NCBI GenBank assembly: GCA_031363945.1
Contig: JANLVJ010000056.1
Coordinates: 1 to 64,000, forward strand
Reading direction: 5' to 3'
DNA length: 64,000 nucleotides
From: JANLVJ01 sp031363945
GTDB lineage: Bacteria > Bacteroidota > Bacteroidia > Sphingobacteriales > Sphingobacteriaceae
Part shown: piece after piece, positions 53,298-62,137 of the stretch
Layout of the letters: every line of letters begins with the position of its first letter
How positions within the stretch are numbered: the first letter of the stretch is position 1
Notes under the pieces: model-generated
The model's database searches: none
What the model saw: only the letters and a program-made list of their open reading frames with translations
Told to the model about the DNA's origin: nothing
Translations under genes and position numbers: made by a program

Positions 53298-54931
53298 TCG
53301 GCTTTTTTAACCCGTATTGGTTGTATGGCTTATTCGCCTTAATCATTCCAATTCTGATACATTTCTGGAATAAAAAACCAGCCGAAAACATTGAAATCGG
53401 CAGCATTTTTTTACTAGGGGCGGCCGAAAGATCAAGTCTGAAAAGAGGCATGTTTAACCAGCTCTGGTTACTGTTATTACGTTGTCTCGTAATTTCCGTT
53501 TTTGCCTTGCTGTTTGTCAGACTTTATGTCAATAGGATTACTCAGTCAGAAACCCCAGAAAAGTGGGTTCTGATACAGTCTCCGGTAAATGCTTATTATA
53601 ATGGCAATAGGCACAATATAGACTCACTGATTAAACAGGGGTATACCGCCCATGCTTTTTCTTCTGGTTTTGCCGAAATAAATCTTGAAAAAGTTCTGGT
53701 TCCTGGATTGTTAAAATCAAAGAAGTTAGAACATGAACAAGGTCAGTTCTGGTTATTACTCAGCAAGATTGATACCCTGAAACACCGTCCGGTTGAAGTA
53801 CATCTCTATTCAGATAATCAGCTGGGTTCTTTTTCGGGTCTTAGGCCAACTATCAGGTATAAGCTTCACTGGCATATTACCCAACCCACTGATTCATCAT
53901 TCAGGCAGCTAAGATCAGCATATAAAACTTTTTCTGGAAAGACAGAGTGTACAATGGTATTCACATCTCCACGATCTACGAGATTTCAAACGGCTGAATC
54001 TGTAACCTACTTACCTTCACAAACTAACCCAATAGTAAGTAAAATGCCTGATCGTATACCTTCATCATTACAGGCAAAAACAGCTGATTTACTATCATTA
54101 AATCCAGATTCACTTAGCTACCGTATCGCTATTTACTATGATCCTGATAAGATCAATGATGCTGCTTACGCAGCGGCTGCTTTTAGGGCCGCGAGAGAAT
54201 TTACGAAGCGTAAACTGATTATTTCTCTTATAAAACTTGATCCTGATAAAAAAGGAATTCATCCTGCACAAACTCATGCTACTGGTATTCTTTGGTTGAG
54301 TTATCTGAGTTTGCCCCTTCGCCTATCAGTAGATAAGACAGTTGAAAATATAGATTTGCGCTTCCTGATCAAATATGAGAAATCAGAAGAGCTACTCTCA
54401 AACACAGGACAATTCAGACAGATATCAGCATCAATAGCGGATACCGTTTCTAACAGCCAGCAAATCTTTCAACCCTTAATAACAGGAAATATTGAGCTGA
54501 GAAAACTTTACATTTCAAAAAATAGTGGTGAAACCCGTTGGGTAGATAATGCTGGCAATCAGGTATTAAGTCTTGACCCGATATTACAGCCGGTCGCTGA
54601 TAATAAATTGTCTTCTGAATCAAAACCTGGATTATATGCGCCGTTGAGAATTTACCGCTTTTACAGCCGTTTTGATTCAAGGTGGAATTCATTGGTATGG
54701 TCAGCGGATTTTCCGCAATTTCTGGTTCAGTTATTATCAAATATATATCCGCATAATAACTTCATTGACAAAAGGGTAATTAGCCTGGATCAACTGTTGC
54801 CAGTTACTGCAGTCATACCAGAAGTCGCCCATAATCAACTACTACCAGGATATAAATTCGACCTTTTCCCTTTTCTTTTCGCTTTACTTATCATTTTGTT
54901 CATAGCTGAAAGGTGGTTATCGTATGTTTAA
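53294..54931 (+). CDS. BatA N-terminal-domain membrane protein
   Basis: A 545-residue protein. The N-terminus is the BatA domain (GFFNPYWLYGLFALIIPILIHFWNKK, EIGSIFLLG, then a second helix LWLLLLRCLVISVFALLFVRLYV). A long periplasmic region (about 80-520) has no VWA metal site that I can see, and a final helix (FPFLFALLIILFIAERWL) closes the protein. The BatA domain is named after the Bacteroides aerotolerance proteins. It overlaps the DUF58 gene by 4 bases and the next gene by 8 bases. Confidence 0.9.
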   Translation: MIGFFNPYWLYGLFALIIPILIHFWNKKPAENIEIGSIFLLGAAERSSLKRGMFNQLWLLLLRCLVISVFALLFVRLYVNRITQSETPEKWVLIQSPVNAYYNGNRHNIDSLIKQGYTAHAFSSGFAEINLEKVLVPGLLKSKKLEHEQGQFWLLLSKIDTLKHRPVEVHLYSDNQLGSFSGLRPTIRYKLHWHITQPTDSSFRQLRSAYKTFSGKTECTMVFTSPRSTRFQTAESVTYLPSQTNPIVSKMPDRIPSSLQAKTADLLSLNPDSLSYRIAIYYDPDKINDAAYAAAAFRAAREFTKRKLIISLIKLDPDKKGIHPAQTHATGILWLSYLSLPLRLSVDKTVENIDLRFLIKYEKSEELLSNTGQFRQISASIADTVSNSQQIFQPLITGNIELRKLYISKNSGETRWVDNAGNQVLSLDPILQPVADNKLSSESKPGLYAPLRIYRFYSRFDSRWNSLVWSADFPQFLVQLLSNIYPHNNFIDKRVISLDQLLPVTAVIPEVAHNQLLPGYKFDLFPFLFALLIILFIAERWLSYV

Positions 54932-57155
54932 TTTAATTAGCTCAGATGAACACCTGGTTGTTATAGAAAAAATTGAAGTGGGAAATTTCAAGTTGAAAAG
55001 GCTAAGAAATTTAAATCGCTGTCTCTATTTATCAGTTTACCTGCTGCTTTATATTGAACTGGCATGGATACTGAACTACCTGTTATCAAACTCATCCACA
55101 GCTATTTTTCCAGGTTTGTCGTTTGACAGACTCCTTAATATGTGTATTAGGAGTGCACTTTTGGTTCTTTTTTTAATTAAAGTTTATGCGATCAGACATA
55201 TAGATTTTAAGTTTATAACCTTCAGGCTTGATCATTATTTTCCTATACTTGAAGAGAGTGCATCTTTGCTCTTGAAGCCTTTAAAGAATAGGAATACGCT
55301 TGAGCGAATCCAGGCTGGTCATCTAAATACTATTCTCTCCAGGCTTCCGGTATCACTAAAGTTGATAGAGTCATTTTACCGACAGTTTATATTAGCCGGT
55401 TTACTACTCATTGTGCTTGTCATTTTAAACAAGCCATTCTTAAGCAGACAAGGTATTGGAGGTTTAGGAGGAATTCATAAAATTTCAGTTCAGCATCTTC
55501 CAATTGGTAAACCTGTGCGAATAATTGCTGAGCTTAAAAATTTAAAAATTGTGGTTGATGAACCTGCCTATACTAAGCGCCCGCCCATCACCCAGTCTTC
55601 TGCCGATGTGCAGTTTATTCAGGGTGCACAGATCAACTGGGATATCAGTACAACTTCAAATGCGCAAAAAGTTCAACTGCTTGTAAATGGAAAAGAGCTG
55701 ATAAACCTTATTCCAGATAAAAATCGCCAGAAATGGCATATCTCAAAAAAAATTGAAAATACGGGCTTTTATCAGATTAATATTGAAAATAATCTTTCAG
55801 CCTATTTTAAACTGGCAGCAATAAAAGATTTGCCTCCGGTGATATATATGCTTGCTCCAGGGCAGTATACCCTGCTTTCTCCTGGGTACGATAAACCTGT
55901 TCTAGTCAGGGGTCAAATTATCGATGATTTCGGTTTGTCATCGGTCAGGCTTATGGCTACTGTTGCAAGCGGGGGCGGCGAGTCTGTGAAGTTCAGGCAA
56001 TTTCAATTACCGATGCTTCCGGTTTTTTCAGGCCAGCCTTTAAAAATTGGTCTTCACCAGTCTCTTAGCCTGAAGACTCTTCAGATTGGCAGCGGTGACG
56101 AACTATTCTTTTATCTGACAGCCAGCGATAATCATGGCTTACAAACTCGTACTGCAATGTTTTATATAAATTTCAGAGATACCAGCAGGCAATCTGAAGT
56201 ATCAGGATTGGTAAAAGGACTAAATCCGGTTCCTGAATATTTCAGAAGTGAACGTCAGTTAATTATTGATACAGAAAAGCTGTTGAAAGAAAAGAAGAAG
56301 CTGACTGCTTCCGGATTTAAAGAAAAAAGTAATGATCTGGGTATTGATCAGCAATTGTTAAGGCAGCGTTACAGTAAATTTCTAGGTGAAGAATCATCAG
56401 AAGAAGAAACATTCCCTGAGTCAAATAAAGCAACAGACCAAGGTGTTCAAACGGTTTCGGCATCTAAAAATTCTATTGATGCCATGTTTACAGAGAAACC
56501 TGATAATGCCGATGATGCCGATATTTTTGAGCCTGTCATTAAGGCTGAACTTAAAGCCGCGTTAAACCAGATGTGGCTGGCTGAACGCATGCTTAGAACC
56601 TATAAATTATCTGATGCAAGGCCTTATGAATATAGTGCGCTCAGATTATTGAAGCTCGTACAGGAAAAAACCAGGGCCTACGTTAGTAAAACTAGTTTTC
56701 ATCCTATGGCAGTGCAGCCCTTTGTAAAGAGGCTGTCTGGTGAACAGTCAAAAATTTCAAACCAATCTTTTTCACAAAATGATCTGTCAGTAATTGACCA
56801 GTTACAGCTTGTCAGGCAGGCTATTCCCATACTTGAAAAATTAAGAGAATCACTTGCCATTTCTTCAGCTGAGAAAGTGATTTTAGAAAAAGCAGGTACT
56901 GTTTTAGGTGCTGAGGCAGTAGCTCAGCCTGGTTTATATTTGTCGTCTCTTTCTGCTATGCATCACCTTATTTATGGGTTTGACAGTAGTAATAGATATG
57001 CTGGAACAGGAGTTAAGCAGCTACTTGATAAGATTGAAAAAGTCTGCTTGAAGCTGATTCCCAGCCCACAACTTTTACCTGGTTCAACCGTAGCCATGCC
57101 TGTAAACTCAGATTTAAGTAAGTTTTATTTTAATAATCTTCCCCAAGAAAAATAA
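54924..57155 (+). CDS. Large membrane protein of the MoxR-BatA locus (DUF4175-like)
   Basis: A 743-residue protein with two N-terminal membrane helices (YLSVYLLLYIELAWILNYLL and LLNMCIRSALLVLFLIKVYAI) and a third near 160 (FILAGLLLIVLVILN), then a long soluble region with beta-rich (about 190-430) and helical parts (about 440-740). It resembles DUF4175-type proteins found in MoxR loci. Its first codons overlap the BatA-domain gene by 8 bases. No catalytic motif is evident. It probably provides a periplasmic platform. Confidence 0.7.
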   Translation: MFNLISSDEHLVVIEKIEVGNFKLKRLRNLNRCLYLSVYLLLYIELAWILNYLLSNSSTAIFPGLSFDRLLNMCIRSALLVLFLIKVYAIRHIDFKFITFRLDHYFPILEESASLLLKPLKNRNTLERIQAGHLNTILSRLPVSLKLIESFYRQFILAGLLLIVLVILNKPFLSRQGIGGLGGIHKISVQHLPIGKPVRIIAELKNLKIVVDEPAYTKRPPITQSSADVQFIQGAQINWDISTTSNAQKVQLLVNGKELINLIPDKNRQKWHISKKIENTGFYQINIENNLSAYFKLAAIKDLPPVIYMLAPGQYTLLSPGYDKPVLVRGQIIDDFGLSSVRLMATVASGGGESVKFRQFQLPMLPVFSGQPLKIGLHQSLSLKTLQIGSGDELFFYLTASDNHGLQTRTAMFYINFRDTSRQSEVSGLVKGLNPVPEYFRSERQLIIDTEKLLKEKKKLTASGFKEKSNDLGIDQQLLRQRYSKFLGEESSEEETFPESNKATDQGVQTVSASKNSIDAMFTEKPDNADDADIFEPVIKAELKAALNQMWLAERMLRTYKLSDARPYEYSALRLLKLVQEKTRAYVSKTSFHPMAVQPFVKRLSGEQSKISNQSFSQNDLSVIDQLQLVRQAIPILEKLRESLAISSAEKVILEKAGTVLGAEAVAQPGLYLSSLSAMHHLIYGFDSSNRYAGTGVKQLLDKIEKVCLKLIPSPQLLPGSTVAMPVNSDLSKFYFNNLPQEK

Positions 57156-57157
57156 GA

Positions 57158-58717
57158 ATGAACCCGCTGTATACACTTCTTCTTATTCCTGTCTGGTGTA
57201 TTCTATTGATCATTGAATTCAGGAGATTTGCTAAGATAAATCTCTTCATGCGGGCTCTTGCACTCACTGCGGCACTTATAGCTCTTGCCATGATCATGAT
57301 ATATTCCGGAACGGACAGATTGTTGCCTGTAGCCAAGCAAAATTTACCAATTTCTACAAATGATTATAGTAAAACAGGCCTTAACAAGATTGGCTGGGCC
57401 GATGAAATCAAACTTGGAGATTCTCTTGTAGTCAGGGGTGAATATGTAAATAATCTCTCTGTACCTATATCAGTTTATCTTACAGGTTTTGGGCTTAAAT
57501 TTGACTCATGCATCATCAGACCTGGTAAAACCCTAAGGTTTGCACTAAAAACGGTACCCAAAATTACTGGGCATTTTACCTATTCATTCAAAACCAGTGT
57601 ATCAGACGATCTTAAAGAAGTTGGTGCTGTGCCAGTTGAAGTTACTGCTAACGACCCGCTTCATATTCTGATTCTGAATTCTTCACCTTCTTTTGAGAAC
57701 AGATACCTTAAAGACTGGCTTTCGGTAAACAAAAATGCTGTTGCTATGCTAAGTCTTACTAGTGCTGCCAACTACCAGTCAGCATTTCAAAATATAGCTG
57801 TCACCCCTCTTAGAGTTGTCAATTCAGCATTATTGACCAGGTTTGATCTGTTAATTATTGATGTCGAGGCGTTAAAAAATCTAACAGCATCTGAATTTCA
57901 GGCCTTAACGCATGCGGTAACTGAGCAGGGTCTGGGCCTGATTATTCAACAAGATAGTCTGACACATAACCATACAGCTATTAATCTTCATCTGTCAGTG
58001 CTGCAGAAAATAGCGCGTCAGGCTGATACCCTGAGTAGGATTTATATACAAGGAGCCTATATTTCGGCTGAGAAAATACCCCTATTACCACTGGTGCTAA
58101 CAGCTACAAAAAATGCTCAACCGCTACTTCTGAATGACGAACATGAAATACTAGCTAATCTAATTGCGTTGGGCAGAGGCAAAATTATTCAAACCGTTAT
58201 TGATCATTCGTATTCCTGGTTACTCAGGGGAGAAAAATCAGATTACGCGTATTTATGGTCAACTCTTTTAAATGCTGTCTCCCGAAAGAAAAGTACTGTA
58301 GCGAACTGGGTGATTGAAACACGTTTCCCCAGGAAAGATGCTCCTGTCCTGATACATTTTATTACTCCCTCAGTAGCTATTCCAGAAATTAGAATTGATC
58401 AGGACGCCATCAGTATGAGACAGAATGAAGACCTGCAGCAAATATGGTCGGGTACTTACTGGCCGAAGAAAACGGGATGGAATCAGCTTCTGGCAAAGCA
58501 TGAAACATCACGTTGGTTTTATGTATATTCAGGCACTGACTGGTTACTGCCTGATGCTTTATTAAAGCAGTATGAAACGACTATCCTTAAGAACCATGTC
58601 GAAAAGGGCCAGATCAGGAACCCTCTCCCCTTATTTATCTATTACCTGATTTTTATTTTGAGTCTTACTTATCTATGGCTTGAACAGAAATTTCGTAAAG
58701 ACCAACCAGTACCGTAG
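57158..58717 (+). CDS. Membrane protein with GATase-like domain
   Basis: A 519-residue protein with two N-terminal membrane helices (LLLIPVWCILLIIEF and LALTAALIALAMIMIY) and one at the C-terminus (LFIYYLIFILSLTYLWL). Between them is a beta-rich region and a GATase/flavodoxin-like part (LHILILNSSPSFENRYLKDWL, FDLLIIDVEALKNLTASEFQ, GLGLIIQQDS). No catalytic Cys-His pair is visible, so it is probably a scaffold. It begins 3 bases after the previous gene and ends 43 bases before the tldD start. I do not know a function. Confidence 0.7.
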   Translation: MNPLYTLLLIPVWCILLIIEFRRFAKINLFMRALALTAALIALAMIMIYSGTDRLLPVAKQNLPISTNDYSKTGLNKIGWADEIKLGDSLVVRGEYVNNLSVPISVYLTGFGLKFDSCIIRPGKTLRFALKTVPKITGHFTYSFKTSVSDDLKEVGAVPVEVTANDPLHILILNSSPSFENRYLKDWLSVNKNAVAMLSLTSAANYQSAFQNIAVTPLRVVNSALLTRFDLLIIDVEALKNLTASEFQALTHAVTEQGLGLIIQQDSLTHNHTAINLHLSVLQKIARQADTLSRIYIQGAYISAEKIPLLPLVLTATKNAQPLLLNDEHEILANLIALGRGKIIQTVIDHSYSWLLRGEKSDYAYLWSTLLNAVSRKKSTVANWVIETRFPRKDAPVLIHFITPSVAIPEIRIDQDAISMRQNEDLQQIWSGTYWPKKTGWNQLLAKHETSRWFYVYSGTDWLLPDALLKQYETTILKNHVEKGQIRNPLPLFIYYLIFILSLTYLWLEQKFRKDQPVP

Positions 58718-58747
58718 TAATTTATTCGTTTACATAATTAATCGAAC

Positions 58748-58753
58748 AGGAGG
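58748..58753 (+). promoter_or_regulatory. Shine-Dalgarno site fixing the tldD TTG start
   Basis: AGGAGG, perfect and 7 bases before TTG 58761. Such sites are rare in this window and decide the start of the following gene. Confidence 0.75.
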
Positions 58754-58760
58754 ACCAATT

Positions 58761-60398
58761 TTGAAAAGAAGTGATTTTATTTATCTGGCAGGCATGGGTG
58801 CCGCTGCAGCTGTCATGCTCCCTGGTATGCCCGTATTTGGAAAGAATATTGAACAGCAGGCTGCCCTTGAAGGTGTCGACCTACGCATAAAAAAGCAAAT
58901 GGCAGATATTGCCCTGAATGCGGCAAGGTCTAAAGGTGCCAGTTATGCCGATATCCGTATCGGACGTTACCTGCGCCAGTTTATTATAACCCGTGAAGAT
59001 AAAGTAGAGAATATTGTCAATACAGAGTCTTACGGTGTAGGCATCAGGGTACTTGCCAATGGGGCCTGGGGGTTTTCAGCCACCGATAATATGACCATTG
59101 ACGGTATTGCAAAAGCAGCCGAGCGTGCTGTTGCTGTAGCCAAGGCAAATGCGAAGATTAATGATAAACCTGTTGAGCTTGCACCTCAGAAAGGTTATGG
59201 AGAGGTAAGCTGGAAGGCACCAATTCTGAAAAGCACTTTTGAAGTACCGGTTAAAGAAAAGGCTGACTTGCTGTTGTCAGTTAACTCTGCGGCCATGAAA
59301 AATGGAGCAAATTATGTAGACTCGGCTATTTTTGCTGTTAATGAGCAGAAGTATTTTGCTTCAACAGATGGGTCTTATATTGATCAGGATATTCACCGTA
59401 TCTGGCCAACTTTCAATGTGACCAGAATCAATGCTGCCACCGGCAAGTTTGATACCCGGGCGGCGCTCAGCTCACCAGTAGGTATGGGCTATGAGTACCT
59501 TACCCCTGATGAATCTCAGAAATTCAGAGGAGTAACTACCAATTATGGTAAACGCTACGATATGCTTGAAGATGTTGCCGCTGCAGCTATTCAGGTAGGC
59601 CAGAAATTAAAAGCAACATCTGTTGAGGCCGGCAAGTACGACCTGGTTCTTGATCCGAGTCATCTCTGGCTAACCATACATGAGTCAGTCGGCCATCCGA
59701 CAGAGCTCGACCGTGTTCTTGGCTATGAGGCAAATTTCGCTGGTACCAGCTTTGTAACCCTTGATAAATGGCAGTCAAAAACGTTTAAATACGGTAGTAA
59801 AGAAGTAAATATTGTTGCTGATAAATTACAGCCGGGGTCACTTGGAGCGGTAGGTTATGATGATGAGGGAGTTGCCTGTAAAAAATGGGACATTATAAAA
59901 GATGGAATTCTGGTGAATTACCAGGCAATCAGAGACCAGGCAAATATTTTGGGGCTTACAGAATCTCAGGGCTGCTGTTATGCTGATAACTGGAGTTCAG
60001 TACAATTTCAACGCATGGCTAATATTTCTCTGCAACCAGGTCTGAATTCACTGAAGGTAGATGAGATGATCAAAAATGTTGAGAAGGGTATTTATATCAT
60101 TGGTGATGGTTCTTTTTCAATTGACCAGCAACGCTATAATTTTCAATTTGGAGGGCAGTTATTCTATGAAATCAAAGAGGGTAAAATTGTAGGTATGCTG
60201 CGTGATGTTGCCTACCAGTCAAATACCCAGGAATTCTGGAATTCATGTGTGGCAGTCTGCGACCAGCGTGATTACCGTTTAGGCGGTTCATTTTTTGACG
60301 GTAAGGGTCAGCCTACTCAGTCAAGTGCTGTTTCACACGGCAGTTCAACTGCGCGTTTCAAAGGAGTCAATGTAATCAATACAGCAAGAAAAATTTAA
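58761..60398 (+). CDS. tldD: TldD-type metalloprotease
   Basis: About 545 residues from TTG at 58761, preceded by AGGAGG. An ATG 81 bases earlier would add 27 residues without family likeness and overlap the previous gene. The N-terminus (KRSDFIYLAGMGAAAAVMLPG) looks like a Tat/Sec leader, so the protein may be exported, unlike the cytoplasmic E. coli form. The zinc site is HESVGH (His307, Glu308, His312). The surrounding TldD motifs TELDRVLGYEANFAGTSF and GQLFYEIKEGKIVGM are also present. TldD pairs with TldE to degrade unfolded peptides or mature peptide antibiotics. It ends 10 bases before tldE. Confidence 0.92.
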   Translation: MKRSDFIYLAGMGAAAAVMLPGMPVFGKNIEQQAALEGVDLRIKKQMADIALNAARSKGASYADIRIGRYLRQFIITREDKVENIVNTESYGVGIRVLANGAWGFSATDNMTIDGIAKAAERAVAVAKANAKINDKPVELAPQKGYGEVSWKAPILKSTFEVPVKEKADLLLSVNSAAMKNGANYVDSAIFAVNEQKYFASTDGSYIDQDIHRIWPTFNVTRINAATGKFDTRAALSSPVGMGYEYLTPDESQKFRGVTTNYGKRYDMLEDVAAAAIQVGQKLKATSVEAGKYDLVLDPSHLWLTIHESVGHPTELDRVLGYEANFAGTSFVTLDKWQSKTFKYGSKEVNIVADKLQPGSLGAVGYDDEGVACKKWDIIKDGILVNYQAIRDQANILGLTESQGCCYADNWSSVQFQRMANISLQPGLNSLKVDEMIKNVEKGIYIIGDGSFSIDQQRYNFQFGGQLFYEIKEGKIVGMLRDVAYQSNTQEFWNSCVAVCDQRDYRLGGSFFDGKGQPTQSSAVSHGSSTARFKGVNVINTARKI

Positions 60399-60408
60399 GA
60401 TAAGATAT

Positions 60409-61743
60409 ATGGCAATTCTATCAAAAGAAGAAGCGGCAGCGATATTAAAAAAGGTGCTGAGTTTTTCTAAAGCCGATGAATGTGAAGTTAGTTTTAATGG
60501 TACTGCAGGTGGTAATATCAGGTACGCAAGAAACTCTGTTTCTACCAGTTCTGAAATAGACAAGCTCAATCTTGAAATTTCATCTGCATTTGGTAATCAG
60601 CGGGGTACTGCTACTACCAATGAGCTTGATGATGATTCATTGAGAAAAGCAGTGAAAATGTCTGAAGATCTGGCAAGGCTAGCCCCTGCTAATCCTGAAC
60701 ATATGGCTATCCTCGGTCCACAGGTATATAAAGAAACCCCAACCTTTTCGGCTTCTACTGCGGCCATAACCCCTGATATCAGGGCAGAGGCAGTGAGTAA
60801 AAGTATACAGACAGCTAAGGCTGTGAACCTGAATGCGGCTGGTTTTTTTGAAAATAAAACAAGTTTTTCAGCCTTGATGAATTCTAAAGGGCTGAGTGCG
60901 TATTCGCAAGAAACGAATGTAAATTTCTCTTTGACTGTCAGAAATGAAGCAGGTACAGGTTCAGGTTATGTGGCCCGTGCCTATAATGATGTATCTAAGC
61001 TGGATACTAAAACTGTATCAGAAATAGCCGTTAATAAGGCCCTGGCCTCGGTAAATGCCCGGGCTATCGAACCCGGGAAGTATACGGTTATTCTTGAACC
61101 AACAGCTTCAGTTGTACTGCTTGAATACTTATTTAACAGCATGGATGCCCGTAGTGCCGATGAAGGCCGAAGCTTTCTAAGTAAGGCTGGCGGGGGTACC
61201 CGTCTTGGTCAGAAACTGGTTGATGAGCGGGTAACTTTCTACTCAGATCCTGAGAATCCTGAACTACCGTCAGCTGGTTGGAACGGTGATGGACGACCAC
61301 AGGAAAAGGTAACCTGGATAGATAAGGGGATCGTGAAAAATATACCTTATTCAAGATACTGGGCTCATAAAAAAGAGGTAAAGGGTTATCCGGCTGCAGA
61401 CCGTATGATTATGATGGGTGGCAATTCAAGCCTTGACGAAATGATCAAAAGCACTGAAAAGGGAATTCTTGTTACCAAGTTATGGTATATCAGGGAAGTT
61501 GACCCTCAGACACTTTTACTGACAGGTCTTACCCGTGATGGTACATTTTACATAGAAAATGGTAAGATTAAATTCCCGGTCAAGAACTTCAGGTTCAATG
61601 AAAGCCCGGTTATCATGTTGAATAACCTTGATTTACTGGGTAAACCTGAGCGTTGTTACAGCACCGAAAGCGCCAATAATTACCTGATACCGCCGATGAG
61701 GATTCGTGACTTTACGTTCACCTCTTTATCTGACGCTGTATAG
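60409..61743 (+). CDS. tldE: TldE/PmbA-type partner subunit
   Basis: A 444-residue protein of the PmbA/TldE branch. The N-terminal half (AKADECEVSFNGTAGGNIRYARNSV) and C-terminal parts (GWNGDGRPQEKV, FYIENGKIKFPVKNFRFNESPVIMLNNLDLLG) fit the family. It lacks HExxxH, as expected for the non-catalytic partner in the TldD-TldE heterodimer. No signal peptide is seen at the start MAILSKEEAAAIL, which raises the question of how it meets TldD if TldD is exported. It follows tldD by 10 bases and closes the locus. Confidence 0.9.
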   Translation: MAILSKEEAAAILKKVLSFSKADECEVSFNGTAGGNIRYARNSVSTSSEIDKLNLEISSAFGNQRGTATTNELDDDSLRKAVKMSEDLARLAPANPEHMAILGPQVYKETPTFSASTAAITPDIRAEAVSKSIQTAKAVNLNAAGFFENKTSFSALMNSKGLSAYSQETNVNFSLTVRNEAGTGSGYVARAYNDVSKLDTKTVSEIAVNKALASVNARAIEPGKYTVILEPTASVVLLEYLFNSMDARSADEGRSFLSKAGGGTRLGQKLVDERVTFYSDPENPELPSAGWNGDGRPQEKVTWIDKGIVKNIPYSRYWAHKKEVKGYPAADRMIMMGGNSSLDEMIKSTEKGILVTKLWYIREVDPQTLLLTGLTRDGTFYIENGKIKFPVKNFRFNESPVIMLNNLDLLGKPERCYSTESANNYLIPPMRIRDFTFTSLSDAV

Positions 61744-62127
61744 GTTAGCGTTCGAAATACAATGCCTTGCGCCTGCAAACTGCACCACTTTCAATGAGTT
61801 TCACCTATTGGAAATCAGTGCCGTTTTCAGGCGCTTTTTAATGCTGGTCGTAATTTCAGTGGGCTCTGTATTGGGTATCTGGCATTATGCAGGCGCTTTT
61901 TTTAATACGATTTGCAATTTCAGTGGATTCTGAGTTTGGTGAATTGAGAAATTTAAAGGTGATTTTTATGTGGCTTGTCGTTTCAGAAGGCATTTTTTAA
62001 TTTAAGACATGCCTGGTTCTTCTAGTAGTCACTTTTTTTAGGGATTTAAACTTTTTTTCATGGTTGACGTAAAAGAAATTTTAATCAGCTTAGCTAAAAA
62101 TCGCTTATGTTTCTTCAAAAATCGCTT
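61744..62127. other. Intergenic region with imperfect direct repeats
   Basis: These 384 bases lie between tldE and the beta-helix gene. They contain two imperfect copies, 62 bases apart, of a unit beginning CAGGCGCTTTTT (61828 and 61890), with shared ATTTCAGTGG further on. At the right end is a 21-bp tandem duplication over the next gene's start. No gene or RNA is recognisable. Confidence 0.55.
61828..61951. repeat. Imperfect 62-bp tandem direct repeat
   Basis: Copy 1 begins at 61828 and copy 2 at 61890. Both start with CAGGCGCTTTTT, carry AATTTCAGTGG about 25-30 bases on, and then diverge. A further diverged piece may follow (GTTTCAGAAGGCATTTTTTA, near 61979). Confidence 0.45.
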
Positions 62128-62137
62128 ATGTCTCTGC
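62096..62137 (+). repeat. 21-bp tandem duplication across a start codon
   Basis: AAAAATCGCTTATGTTTCTTC (62096-62116) is repeated as AAAAATCGCTTATGTCTCTGC (62117-62137), differing at three positions. It creates two in-frame ATG candidates, 62107 and 62128. Confidence 0.85.

Noticed and set aside
58680..58760. ATG at 58680 as tldD start
   Set aside because: The added 27 residues overlap the preceding gene and lack family likeness, and a perfect Shine-Dalgarno site precedes the TTG at 58761.
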